Translations under genes and position numbers: made by a program
Notes under the pieces: generated by a model
Database searches by the model: none
Told to the model about the DNA's origin: nothing
Seen by the model: only the letters and a program-made list of their open reading frames with translations
In this document: piece after piece, positions 39,749 to 48,432 of the stretch
How the letters are laid out: each line of letters begins with the position of its first letter
Position numbering within the stretch: position 1 is the first letter of the stretch
Source of the DNA: Vibrio proteolyticus NBRC 13287
GTDB lineage: Bacteria; Pseudomonadota; Gammaproteobacteria; Enterobacterales; Vibrionaceae
NCBI RefSeq assembly: GCF_000467125.1
Contig: NZ_BATJ01000007.1
Location: 171,064-235,063 of the forward strand
Reading direction: 5' to 3'
Length of the DNA stretch: 64,000 nucleotides

Positions 39749-40821
39749 CAGATACCGCCTTCTTTTGTCCACGCTTTAACACGCTGCCCCTGACTTAACC
39801 CCTGGGCGCCCGCTTCTACCACCAGATCCCCTTGTTGCAAGCCAGCAACCACATAACCATCGTCATTGATAGTGACGCTGGTTTTCTGCACAGTCTGATC
39901 CGATTCGTTAAACGTCCAGACAACCCCTTTGCCAGTACTTTTCTCAACCCAGGCGGGCTCTGCGATACGATAATTCGGCACAGAGCCCTCACTTTGGAGG
40001 TTGACCTGTCCCGTCATGTCAGGCAACAGAGCTAAGGTTTTGGGAGTGCGGATGGTGACTCGAGCGGTATAGCTATTGGTGTCTGGATTAGGACGCGTTG
40101 ATATCTCTTTGAACTGCGCCGGTATCGAAAGATCACGTTGGCTGTCCATTGTGACAGACAACGGTGAACTGGCGATGCCATCAATACCGTACTTTTCGAC
40201 GTAACTTACCGGAATAGTAAAAATGACGTCCATCACCTGATGGTTTAACAAATTCATCACCGGCTGCTTCGCGTCAACGACCTGGTTGGATTCCACCATC
40301 GTCAGCGACACAACTCCGTCGAATGGCGCAGTCATGCGCGTATATTCCAAATCGGTTTTTGCTTGCTCTAAGGACACCTTCGCGGCTTTGAAATAGGTTT
40401 CCGTTTGATCGAAGCTGTCAGTGCTAATCAGTTTTCGTTCCACTAATTGTCTGGCGCGCTGATACTGTGTTCTTGCTAAATCGTATTCAGCCTGGCGTGC
40501 ATCCAGTGCTAACTGAAAGTCTGTCGGATCCAGATATGCCAATACGTCTCCCTTACGGACTTTACTCCCCATGTGCACAGGCATGGCAGCGATCTCGCCC
40601 GCCACCTGAAAAGAGAGTGCAGCCCTGTCAGTGGCATCAACTTTGGCAATAAAGTGTTCTGTATGGCTATGACTCAGATCTGGCACCGCACTGAGCTTGA
40701 CAGGCGTCACTACCATCGGTACTTCTTCGGATACCGCATTGTCACAGCCTGCCAAAATAAGTGTGAGGCTCATGGACAGAACCAGTGAACTCTGTTTGAT
40801 GGATTGATAGTTTTTGTGCAT
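39748..40821 (-). CDS. RND efflux periplasmic adaptor (membrane-fusion lipoprotein), first copy
   Basis: A 357-residue adaptor linking an RND pump to TolC. The signal peptide ends at lipobox LAGC. The lipoyl half-motifs are SFQVAGEIAAMPVHMGSKVRKGDVLAYLD and APFDGVVSLTMVESNQVV, with an alpha-hairpin between them and a beta-barrel after. It is intact, unlike the second adaptor. The ATG at 40821 is preferred; 40830 is another possibility. It is the first gene of the efflux operon, driven from the divergent region at 40822-40996 that contains two palindromes. Confidence 0.88.
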   Translation of the reverse strand: MHKNYQSIKQSSLVLSMSLTLILAGCDNAVSEEVPMVVTPVKLSAVPDLSHSHTEHFIAKVDATDRAALSFQVAGEIAAMPVHMGSKVRKGDVLAYLDPTDFQLALDARQAEYDLARTQYQRARQLVERKLISTDSFDQTETYFKAAKVSLEQAKTDLEYTRMTAPFDGVVSLTMVESNQVVDAKQPVMNLLNHQVMDVIFTIPVSYVEKYGIDGIASSPLSVTMDSQRDLSIPAQFKEISTRPNPDTNSYTARVTIRTPKTLALLPDMTGQVNLQSEGSVPNYRIAEPAWVEKSTGKGVVWTFNESDQTVQKTSVTINDDGYVVAGLQQGDLVVEAGAQGLSQGQRVKAWTKEGGI

Positions 40822-40838
40822 TTGTCGCATCTCATCTT

Positions 40839-40856
40839 ATTGTACATCTGTACAAT
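40839..40856. promoter_or_regulatory. TetR operator 1, perfect palindrome
   Basis: attgtaca-TC-tgtacaat: 8-base arms around 2 bases. It lies in the divergent promoter between the efflux operon and the TetR gene. Its sequence and size fit a TetR-family dimer site. Confidence 0.7.
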
Positions 40857-40861
40857 TAATT

Positions 40862-40879
40862 ACTACACAGTTGTGCAGT
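40862..40879. promoter_or_regulatory. TetR operator 2, near-palindrome
   Basis: actacaca-GT-tgtgcagt matches an inverted repeat at 7 of 8 positions per arm. It has the same arm length and spacer as operator 1, and starts 23 bases after it. Confidence 0.6.
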
Positions 40880-40996
40880 ATATTGACAAACTGTTTCAGA
40901 TCAACTTTTTTATTTACCAGATGGATAATAATTTCGAAGTGAAAAAAACCTGAAGATCTGGTAAAAGGGTGCGGTAAACACTGGCGATTAAGAGCA

Positions 40997-41707
40997 ATGA
41001 GCGAGAGAAAACAAGGGCGTAGAAGCGCACAAGATGCGGAAAAGACCAAATGCGAAATTTTGCGGGTAGCCTCAGAGCTGTTTTGCGAACTGGGTTATGA
41101 ACGCGTTTCGTTACGTAACATCAGCGAAAAAGCAGGAGTATCACACAGCTTAATCCGCCATCATTTTGGTAGTAAAGAGAAGATCTGGCACAGTATCAGC
41201 GATAACCTCCACGAGTTTATCGAGCAGTACATGCGGGTGATATATCAAAATATTGCGCCCGAGCGGCCAGCTAATGTGAAGCTGTATATCTTCTCCACTC
41301 GATTACTGGCCTACATGCTGATATTCAAGCAGCCAATACAGCTGATTGCCGATGCCGTTCGCCAGGAAGACGCCTTGTTTGATTACTTTATCGATTCGGC
41401 AGGTGAGGTGGAATCATTCGTCAACTCACTCGCTGACGAATACAACCGCGATTTCCCGCAAACGCCGGTCAGAGTGTGGGAACTCAAATGGCAGATGATA
41501 CTTTACGCACACGGAGCCGCGTCGCTAACGCCATTTTTGAAAGAAACCTGGTCTGATGAAACAGCCGATATGGACAAGTGCTTGCTCAAGCACTGGTTTT
41601 TGTATGAAGAAACGATCGCATTCAGGTTAAACGTTGATAATCAAGATCGTTTAACTCCAAGCAGTGTTGAAGAGTTACTGTACGACTTCCCCTGCTGCGC
41701 AGAGTAA
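40997..41707 (+). CDS. TetR-family transcriptional regulator, probable repressor of the efflux operon
   Basis: A 236-residue regulator with an N-terminal helix-turn-helix (TKCEILRVASELFCELGYERVSLRNISEKAGVSHSLIRHHFGSKEKIW, residues about 17-64) and a helical ligand-binding domain. The recognition part (GVSHSLIRHHFGSK) is the usual TetR pattern. It is divergent from the adaptor/pump genes, the classical arrangement for a repressor of drug efflux. Two palindromes between the genes are the likely binding sites and could also provide autoregulation. Its ligand is unknown. Confidence 0.88.
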   Translation: MSERKQGRRSAQDAEKTKCEILRVASELFCELGYERVSLRNISEKAGVSHSLIRHHFGSKEKIWHSISDNLHEFIEQYMRVIYQNIAPERPANVKLYIFSTRLLAYMLIFKQPIQLIADAVRQEDALFDYFIDSAGEVESFVNSLADEYNRDFPQTPVRVWELKWQMILYAHGAASLTPFLKETWSDETADMDKCLLKHWFLYEETIAFRLNVDNQDRLTPSSVEELLYDFPCCAE

Positions 41708-41717
41708 AACTGTCAAT

Positions 41718-41747
41718 AAAGAAGAGAGGCTGATGCCTCTCTTCTTT
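41718..41747. terminator. Bidirectional intrinsic terminator
   Basis: A perfect 13-bp stem (AAAGAAGAGAGGC / GCCTCTCTTCTTT) with loop TGAT and T runs on both sides ends both the TetR gene and the convergent lipoprotein gene. Confidence 0.8.
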
Positions 41748-41753
41748 TGTTAA

Positions 41754-42290
41754 TCAGTTCGGGACAATGACTTTCCCATCTTTCACCGGGAAAGTATTTC
41801 CGGTCGGCTTATTCGCCATACGTACCGTCGTTGATGCACCATCAAACTCGTACGTGACATTGTAACCGATCACTTTGGTGGATGTCGTGTATTCAGTGTG
41901 GCACTGTTTCTGAGTCGTGGTGACCACATCATTCGCCTGCACATTTTCCTGAATCGTACGTCCAGCCAGGGCCCCTGCAATCGTGCCAGCGGCCGTTGCA
42001 ATTACTTTACCTGAACCACCACCGATCTGGTTACCCAATGCCGCTCCAGCGGCTGCACCACCAATGGTACCAATAAGTTTGCCTTCATCTTTGGGTTGAA
42101 CGGGTTGAGTCACGGCCACATCGACACACACCTGATGCGGTGTTTTCACCTCTTTTGTTGCGGTGTCGACCATAGTAATCTTGGCCACAGTCGGCGTCGA
42201 AGGGGTGGCTTCGGCTGATTCAGATTTATCCTTGCATGCTGACAAAACCGTAACTGCCGCAACAGCCAGAGCGAGAGTCTGTAGTTTCAT
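41754..42290 (-). CDS. Glycine-zipper lipoprotein (17 kDa antigen / 2TM-like)
   Basis: A 178-residue lipoprotein. The lipobox LSAC gives Cys19. A Gly/Ala-rich glycine-zipper stretch (LIGTIGGAAAGAALGNQIGGGSG, then VIATAAGTIAGALAGRTI) lies at about residues 72-112 and probably inserts in or stiffens a membrane. The C-terminus has strands and two cysteines that could be disulfide-bonded (VCVDVAV and QKQCHTEY). The family is typified by the rickettsial 17 kDa antigen; envelope integrity is the usual guess. The ATG at 42290 has AGGAA six bases upstream. Confidence 0.8.
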   Translation of the reverse strand: MKLQTLALAVAAVTVLSACKDKSESAEATPSTPTVAKITMVDTATKEVKTPHQVCVDVAVTQPVQPKDEGKLIGTIGGAAAGAALGNQIGGGSGKVIATAAGTIAGALAGRTIQENVQANDVVTTTQKQCHTEYTTSTKVIGYNVTYEFDGASTTVRMANKPTGNTFPVKDGKVIVPN

Positions 42291-42672
42291 GGTTAGTTCC
42301 TGTTGTTCCAATCGTGAGCTGATCATAATGTCGTTCACTCAAGCTACATCAGGATAGACCAAGCTTTCTGTCATTCTGTGGTCAGATTCTTCATACAAAA
42401 ATGACCTGATTTCTATCTAATGGAATCAAACCAGCGCCACGATTGAGTCAGTACATTCGTGTAGCCCTCACTCGGCGCCTCCATAGGATCAGGGGTGCTT
42501 CAGTCGCTTTTTGTAATGAATTTAAACCAGAAAGAGAGAAGCTGTATGTTATGTGATGATTCAGATCGTACAAGCGCTCCTACGCCCTACACTGAACAAA
42601 AAGGATAGATTTTGTTGTTTACCAGTAAGCCTGATACGAAAAAAGCAGCCATAAGGCTGCTTTTCGAAAACT
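42291..42672. other. Intergenic region between the glycine-zipper gene and tRNA-Gly
   Basis: A stretch of 382 bases without a convincing gene. It contains the upstream sequence of the lipoprotein gene and, at 42639-42664, the terminator of the tRNA transcript. No other structure stood out. Confidence 0.4.
42639..42664 (-). terminator. Intrinsic terminator after tRNA-Gly
   Basis: On the minus strand GCAGCC-TTAT-GGCTGC is followed by six T, nine bases from the tRNA end. Confidence 0.8.
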
Positions 42673-42748
<76 letters not shown>

Positions 42749-42839
42749 CATCGCGTTGATGGGTTTAATATGCCACAATTCTCTGAAAAGAAAACCTTTT
42801 TTTTCTCTTTTCAATTCAAGTGAGCATGGAATAATCAAA

Positions 42840-44243
42840 CTAGGCCGAGTAAGCCACATCATCGCTGTCAATTTGAGCAAATCGTTTTATGACAGCCTGG
42901 TCTTTACCCGAGTGTTTAGCCTGATACATCAGCTTATCGGCATCAGTTAACGTGATTTTCTGATTGGCTTTTAGATAATACGCGCACCCGAGACTTACCG
43001 TGACGTTGTCATCTAAAATGCTTGATATCGTCCGCTCTCTCACACTCTGGCAAATCTGATTCGCTATCTGAGTCGCATGCTCAAACGTTGTATTATCAAA
43101 GACCACTGCAAACTCTTCCCCACCGATGCGGCCAACCACTTTATCCCGACCCGCCACGTAAGATACCGTTTGGGCGACTTCACGAATGACTATATCGCCA
43201 ACACTGTGACCAAAGCGGTCATTGATCGATTTGAAATCATCAATGTCAAACACCATTACGGCCACCCGTCGCCCTTTACTTACACACATATCAAATTGAG
43301 TCATAAAATGGCGCCGATTACACAATCCCGTTAATGCATCGGTTTGCGACAAAATCATCAGTTCTTGATTAGCTTGTTTCAATTGTCGGGTACGGAGTTT
43401 GACCGTCATGATCAACGCGACAATAAACGCAACCATTGCAATCACAGTGATCGCGCCAATGATTGGCCACAAGTAGTCGGGATACACCGTTTTGATGTAC
43501 ATCCAACGATTCATAATCCGCGCTTTTTCTTCTTGAGGAATGTTTTCTATGCCGGTCATGATTGTGCTGAGATTGCGGCTCTTTCCCTGAGGTACAGCCG
43601 GCCTCAACTCGCCCGAATACAGATGACGAACACCAACAAAACTGGCTGGATTTGTCGAAGAGTAAAGATAGAAATTAGCAACCTGTAGATCAGCAATAAA
43701 CGCCTGAATATCACCACTAAACGCTGCTTTTAGCATAATTTCGTTATTGTCAAAGCGAAGCAACGGCAGATTGGGGTACTGCCGCATAGCAAACTCTTCT
43801 TCGTAACCACCCCGTACCACACCGACTGGGTAAGTGTGCTTTCCTTCTAGGAATAGATTGACGTCAGTGCCCATCAAGCGGTCACTAAGATACAGTTGCG
43901 TTTCTATGGTAAAAATGGGCGCAGCGTAATCCAGAAAATGATCGCGTTTAGCAGACCAAAGCAACCCGCCGTGAACATCCGCCTTCCCACTCTTCATCGC
44001 TTCCAGTGACTGATTCCAGTCGACCAGATAAAATTCAACACGGACATTATTCGCTTTGCCATACGCACTCCAGAGGTCAATCAGGATCCCGGCAGGTTCT
44101 CCGTTTTCGTTCAGATAAGCGAAGGGTTTCCAGGCTTTTGAGTTGGCGACAATCAGTGTATTTTGATCATCAACTTCTGCAGATACCGTTCTGGTCAGAA
44201 ACAGAACGACACATCCTAACAACAATAACAGACGCAATTTCAC
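42840..44243 (-). CDS. Diguanylate cyclase with periplasmic solute-binding-type sensor domain
   Basis: A 467-residue inner-membrane protein. A signal peptide is followed by a solute-binding protein-type domain (residues about 25-250; opening TLIVANSKAWKPFAYLNENGEPAGILIDLW). A membrane helix lies around residues 258-282, and a GGDEF domain follows with active-site GGEEF. It makes c-di-GMP in response to a small periplasmic ligand. The inhibitory RxxD site upstream of GGEEF is not seen. The start is uncertain: the GTG at 44243 overlaps GGAG, while a TTG at 44237 would have GGAG five bases upstream. Confidence 0.88.
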   Translation of the reverse strand: MKLRLLLLLGCVVLFLTRTVSAEVDDQNTLIVANSKAWKPFAYLNENGEPAGILIDLWSAYGKANNVRVEFYLVDWNQSLEAMKSGKADVHGGLLWSAKRDHFLDYAAPIFTIETQLYLSDRLMGTDVNLFLEGKHTYPVGVVRGGYEEEFAMRQYPNLPLLRFDNNEIMLKAAFSGDIQAFIADLQVANFYLYSSTNPASFVGVRHLYSGELRPAVPQGKSRNLSTIMTGIENIPQEEKARIMNRWMYIKTVYPDYLWPIIGAITVIAMVAFIVALIMTVKLRTRQLKQANQELMILSQTDALTGLCNRRHFMTQFDMCVSKGRRVAVMVFDIDDFKSINDRFGHSVGDIVIREVAQTVSYVAGRDKVVGRIGGEEFAVVFDNTTFEHATQIANQICQSVRERTISSILDDNVTVSLGCAYYLKANQKITLTDADKLMYQAKHSGKDQAVIKRFAQIDSDDVAYSA

Positions 44244-44476
44244 TCCGGTTTTTCATATGCTGAACACTCGATTCTGCACGTTTGCTCACCCAGTTATTCT
44301 TTGAGACTTCTATATAGGTCAATAGATTTTAATTCACCCAATAAATAGACAGCTTTTCGAGCTCGATCTCGTTTTACTGACATTTAGATCACTTAATGAT
44401 CGCGCTGTCACTGATATTCTTCATTTATATTGAAATGTTTGATCAACAACGCACTTCTGCATGGAATCTCAGCCAT

Positions 44477-44504
44477 AAAAAAACTCCCGTTTGGGAGGTT
44501 TTTC
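44477..44504. terminator. Intrinsic terminator after the DUF3332 gene
   Basis: CTCCC-GTTT-GGGAG is flanked by A and T runs on both sides, giving a usable terminator in both directions. It lies 12 bases past the DUF3332 stop. Confidence 0.7.
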
Positions 44505-44515
44505 CAATTGATGAA

Positions 44516-45058
44516 TTATATAGATGCCGCTTCAACGTAGTGTTGGAGATCCTGATCAGAGACCGTCGTAATATATTGATCATTCAGGTAAAACGCCACG
44601 CTATCTGAACCTTTCTCGCCACGCAGGGTCTTGTGAGTACCATCGAGGTAAGTCAATTCCATTTCTAGCGTGTTTTCATCGATTTCTGTCATCGTTGCCT
44701 GTTCAATCTGGCTGTTGTTGGTTTGCAACGGAACCGTGGTTAACGATTTATCCAACTTACTGTTCACTTTAAGCAATGCATCCGCTGGCGTATCCACAAC
44801 TGCCGGCGACTTACCGGAAATCGGATTCGTGCCAGTCCAGAATTCAACTGCATTAAAAATAAATAAATCTGCAATAGAAGCGATACCATAAACCGGGGAC
44901 AGCAAAATAAACAGCCCTTCCCGTCCGTAACGGTTATCTACCGCTTTTAAGTTAAATTTAGTCACCATACCCGTTGTGGCCATTTGGCCCATACATCCGG
45001 TCAGTGTCGAGACGCCAAGAGCTGAAATGATGGCGATCTTAATTGCGTTCTTTTTCAT
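44516..45058 (-). CDS. DUF3332-family lipoprotein
   Basis: A 180-residue lipoprotein with lipobox LTGC. The family-typical stretch FNLKAVDNRYGREGLFILLSPVYGIASIADLFIFNAVEFWTGTNP follows. It is mostly confined to Vibrio-like bacteria and has no assigned function. The hydrophobic run around SPVYGIASIADLFIFNAVEFW could be membrane-associated. The ATG at 45058 is chosen over a GTG three codons upstream. Confidence 0.8.
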   Translation of the reverse strand: MKKNAIKIAIISALGVSTLTGCMGQMATTGMVTKFNLKAVDNRYGREGLFILLSPVYGIASIADLFIFNAVEFWTGTNPISGKSPAVVDTPADALLKVNSKLDKSLTTVPLQTNNSQIEQATMTEIDENTLEMELTYLDGTHKTLRGEKGSDSVAFYLNDQYITTVSDQDLQHYVEAASI

Positions 45059-45491
45059 TGGTTCCACTACGTTGCGATGAGAAGTGCGCGAATAGTAAAG
45101 TCACAAAGGGTCAAATCAAAGGCCACAAAATTACTATTGACAATATCCTGACGATACGTGAAATGAACTTAATCTTTATTTATCATTATTTTATATTACA
45201 TATTTTTATAAATATTGTAGAAACCATAGCAAGTCCACTGTCTCATCCCCATCGCTTTCATTTCTCATCATTTCACCCACCGAAACGAAACAAATTAATA
45301 ACATTTACTTAATCAAAATAACAACCAATGAGAAAGTTATCATTTAACCCAAAAAGAGATTCCAATCACATTTGGATTGGTTATAATCCGCGCTCTTTGC
45401 GCTATCTGTTGATATTTGCAAACTTATTTTGAAGAAATAGCACCATTACCATTCACCTACCTGCATTTAGCAGGGACAACCGAGTAAGAAA
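45059..45491. other. AT-rich intergenic region upstream of the MFS transporter gene
   Basis: A stretch of 433 bases with no convincing gene. A promoter-like TATAAT stands at 45382-45387 within the inverted repeat GGATT-GGTTAT-AATCC, about 105 bases before the transporter start. The rest is AT-rich with no further clear structure. Confidence 0.4.
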
Positions 45492-46730
45492 ATGAGCAAG
45501 ATTGATAAAGCCATGCGGATTCTGCTGGCTGGTTTCTGTATCAACCTTTGTCTTGGCATTCTTTATGCCTGGAGTGTATTTAACAAAGCCCTAGTGACTG
45601 ATTTTGGCTGGAGTGCCGCAGACGCTTCTTCCCCTTATGCGATTGCAACCATCACATTCTCTGTTTGTCTTTTGATCGCAGGTATTCTTCAGGATCGGAT
45701 GGGGCCACGTAAAATCCTTATTCTGGGTACGACGTTAACTGGCCTGGGTATGATCGCTTCCGGCTTCGCGTCATCCGTTTTGATGCTCAACCTGACATTC
45801 GGTGTCATGACTGGTGCGGGTATCGGTTTTGGTTATGCATGTCTGTCACCTTCCGCAATGAAGTGGTTCCACAGTTCTAAAAAGGGTCTGGTCAACGGTC
45901 TGATTGCCGCAGGCTTCGGTCTGGCTGCGATTTATCTGGCGCCTCTGACGTCCATGTTGATCAGTGATCTGGGGATCAACACCAGCTTCATGATTCTTGG
46001 TGTGGGTGTTTTGGTGATCGCAGTTCCACTGGCGTGCACCATCAACAACCCACCGACAGGCTACGTACCCACAGAACCAAAGCTGAAAGCAGGTCAAACC
46101 GCGAAAGCAGTGAAAACCTCTTTGGACTTGAGCTGGAAATCCATGCTGAAAACGCCACAATTTTACTCGTTGTGGATCATGTATGCGTTTGCTGCCTCAG
46201 TTGGCCTGATGATCATTGGTAACATCACTAATATTGCAAGTGTTCAGGCGAGCCTGCCAAACGCTGTATATCTGGCCTCTATTCTGGCGATCTTTAACTC
46301 CGGTGGCCGGGTTGCCGCAGGTATTCTGTCAGATAAAATTGGCGGCGTGCGCACCTTACTGCTGGCCTTTGTACTCCAAGGCATCAATATGGTGCTGTTC
46401 GCAACGTTTAACTCCGAACTCACGCTGATCATCGGTACTGCGATTGCAGCCATCGGTTACGGCACCCTGCTCGCCGTGTTCCCATCGATTACTGCGGAAT
46501 ACTATGGTTTGAAAAACTACGGCACGAACTACGGCGTTTTGTATACATCATGGGGTATTGGTGGCGCCATCGGAGCAGCAGTTGTCGGCTACTCAATGGC
46601 CCACGGTGGAGGATACACCTTGGCTTACACTATCTCAGCAGTGATGATGGGCGTATGTATTGCTCTGGCACTGATCACCAAGCCCGTCACGGATGAGAAA
46701 GCGGCACAACTTCAATCCGCCGACGCATAA
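45492..46730 (+). CDS. MFS transporter, oxalate/formate antiporter (OFA) family
   Basis: A 412-residue major-facilitator protein with twelve hydrophobic segments. The opening GFCINLCLGILYAWSVFNKALVTDFGWSAADAS, the Arg/Asp loop GILQDRMGPRKILILG after segment 2 and GILSDKIGGVRTLLL after segment 8 are typical of OFA members. It likely moves a small carboxylate such as oxalate, formate, lactate or pyruvate; the substrate is not readable. It is monocistronic and ends at an intrinsic terminator that overlaps the next gene's leader. Confidence 0.87.
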   Translation: MSKIDKAMRILLAGFCINLCLGILYAWSVFNKALVTDFGWSAADASSPYAIATITFSVCLLIAGILQDRMGPRKILILGTTLTGLGMIASGFASSVLMLNLTFGVMTGAGIGFGYACLSPSAMKWFHSSKKGLVNGLIAAGFGLAAIYLAPLTSMLISDLGINTSFMILGVGVLVIAVPLACTINNPPTGYVPTEPKLKAGQTAKAVKTSLDLSWKSMLKTPQFYSLWIMYAFAASVGLMIIGNITNIASVQASLPNAVYLASILAIFNSGGRVAAGILSDKIGGVRTLLLAFVLQGINMVLFATFNSELTLIIGTAIAAIGYGTLLAVFPSITAEYYGLKNYGTNYGVLYTSWGIGGAIGAAVVGYSMAHGGGYTLAYTISAVMMGVCIALALITKPVTDEKAAQLQSADA

Positions 46731-46747
46731 TCGATTGAATTAGAATC

Positions 46748-46780
46748 AAAAAGGCTTAACCTTAGAGTTAAGCCTTTTTT
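46748..46780 (+). terminator. Intrinsic terminator after the MFS gene
   Basis: AAGGCTTAAC and GTTAAGCCTT form a perfect 10-bp stem around CTTAGA with six T after it. The next gene's start codon lies five bases beyond the T run. Confidence 0.85.
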
Positions 46781-46784
46781 GTTT

Positions 46785-48401
46785 ATGCGTTTTATGCCAA
46801 CACTGCCCGAACTCAAACCTGACTATTATCGCGATAACTTTCTGAAGCTGACCCATCACGCCAGATATTGGTATGGCGATCTACTTCATTCCCACGAGCA
46901 CGCTTGGTTAACCAGCTTTGATGCACTCTCAGCACCGGCACAGTGCTTACTCGTGCGTATGCTGGCACGCAAAGGTCGTTGGTTTCGGACGGACAAACTG
47001 AATTACAGCGAAATACCTGACATAACCGTCAGCCTGTTTGAGTTAGCTGGCGATCAATTTATTGCGCTCCCCGAACAGGTTGAGTTAAAAACGCTCGCGG
47101 AACAGCTGCTAACCAAACCCGAAATTCTCGCACTCTGGCCAAACACCAATCGACAACGTCGTAAAGAGCAGCTTGTTGCCTCATTACCCGACTCAACACA
47201 AATTCACACCGAGGCTTTGGCTTTTCAACCCATTGAGTTGCAACACGCCAATATCATCAGGCTGCTACTGGTACTGTTTTTTGCCAATACTCATCAAGAT
47301 CTGAGTCAGTTTGTGCTCGACGATTTGGGGGTACACCGTTTTGAAGCCTACCAGCTCAGCAAAGAACGCCGTTTTTTTACCGACCGAGAACAGATTGACC
47401 AATTATTGCTGCTGAGTGAACTCGCTGACGCTTATTGGTTGTGTGACCGCAAAAACATCCACCAGCTCAAAGAGTTGTTATCTGCCCTACCGCCCAAGAG
47501 TGAACACCCATATATTCAAAGAAAGCAGGAGCATTTAATCAACGACATCGCGCGCGATCTTGAACGCCAGGGAGATTGGGAAAGTGCACTGCACTGGTTC
47601 AAAACAACCCGTTTACCACCCAGTCGTGAACGCCGGGCGCGCATCTATGACAAACAGAGCCAGCTGAACCTACTTAGTGACACCGTCACGGAAATGTATC
47701 ATCGCCCGCTCGATAGAGCCGAGTTTGAAGTCGCGGAAAAACTCAGCGCGTTATTAAAGCGACGACAAGGCAACAAAGTTCCTCGCCCCGTCAAGCCAAA
47801 CTGCGATGAAATCCATTTAAATCTGCAATTAGATCAGCGTGTCGAACTGGCCTGTCTAGACCACTTTCAACGTGAGGGCTGGCGCGTGTACTACAGCGAA
47901 AATACCCTTTTAAATGGGTTGTTCGGGCTCGCGTTCTGGAGTGTGATATTTGCCCCCGTCGAAGGAGCTTTCATCAATGCGTATCAGTATCGCCCGCTGG
48001 ATTTGTATCACGATGATTTCTACGCCAAACGCGAACAACAAATTGAAGCCGTCTTTTCACAAGTCGAGTTGCAAGGGCTCAACTGGATAAATGAGGTATA
48101 TCAGGCCAAATTTGGTATCAACAACCCTTTTGTACACTGGAATAGTCTGACATCACAGTTGTTGCAAGAAGCAATCGAAGCCATACCGAGCGAAACCGTG
48201 AGCGCCCTTTTTCGAATCCAACTCAGTGATCTGAAACTCTATCGCAATGGCATGCCAGATCTCATTGCTTTCAAAGATGGCCACTACCGCTGGATCGAGG
48301 TCAAAGGCCCTGGGGATAAACTTCAGGATAATCAGTGGCGCTGGATTAAGCACTACCAGGCGCTCAATATTCCCTTCAGCGTCTGTTACGTCAATCACTA
48401 A
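46785..48401 (+). CDS. FAN1-like nuclease with C-terminal VRR-NUC domain
   Basis: A 538-residue protein resembling bacterial FAN1, a structure-specific nuclease that trims DNA flaps and interstrand crosslinks. The VRR-NUC active site is visible at the end: PD with D492, then E505-V-K507 (WIEVKGPGDKLQDNQ). The middle contains helical repeats of the SAP/TPR-like type. It probably needs Mn2+ or Mg2+. No ribosome-binding site precedes the ATG at 46785 (46794 is another candidate). The upstream terminator's T run ends five bases earlier, so translation may be leaderless or low. Confidence 0.85.
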   Translation: MRFMPTLPELKPDYYRDNFLKLTHHARYWYGDLLHSHEHAWLTSFDALSAPAQCLLVRMLARKGRWFRTDKLNYSEIPDITVSLFELAGDQFIALPEQVELKTLAEQLLTKPEILALWPNTNRQRRKEQLVASLPDSTQIHTEALAFQPIELQHANIIRLLLVLFFANTHQDLSQFVLDDLGVHRFEAYQLSKERRFFTDREQIDQLLLLSELADAYWLCDRKNIHQLKELLSALPPKSEHPYIQRKQEHLINDIARDLERQGDWESALHWFKTTRLPPSRERRARIYDKQSQLNLLSDTVTEMYHRPLDRAEFEVAEKLSALLKRRQGNKVPRPVKPNCDEIHLNLQLDQRVELACLDHFQREGWRVYYSENTLLNGLFGLAFWSVIFAPVEGAFINAYQYRPLDLYHDDFYAKREQQIEAVFSQVELQGLNWINEVYQAKFGINNPFVHWNSLTSQLLQEAIEAIPSETVSALFRIQLSDLKLYRNGMPDLIAFKDGHYRWIEVKGPGDKLQDNQWRWIKHYQALNIPFSVCYVNH

Positions 48402-48430
48402 AAAGCGGAGCATAAGTAAGCTCCGCTTTT
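48401..48430. terminator. Bidirectional terminator between the FAN1-like gene and pldA
   Basis: AAAAGCGGAGC and GCTCCGCTTTT form an 11-bp stem around ATAAGTAA, with A and T runs on both sides serving the two convergent genes. Confidence 0.8.
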
Positions 48431-48432
48431 CG

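Noticed and set aside
39380..39772. Two separate small adaptor-related genes instead of one split gene
   Set aside because: The two frames complement each other exactly across one adaptor domain, so a frameshift in a single gene explains them better; the alternative is kept as a question in the findings.
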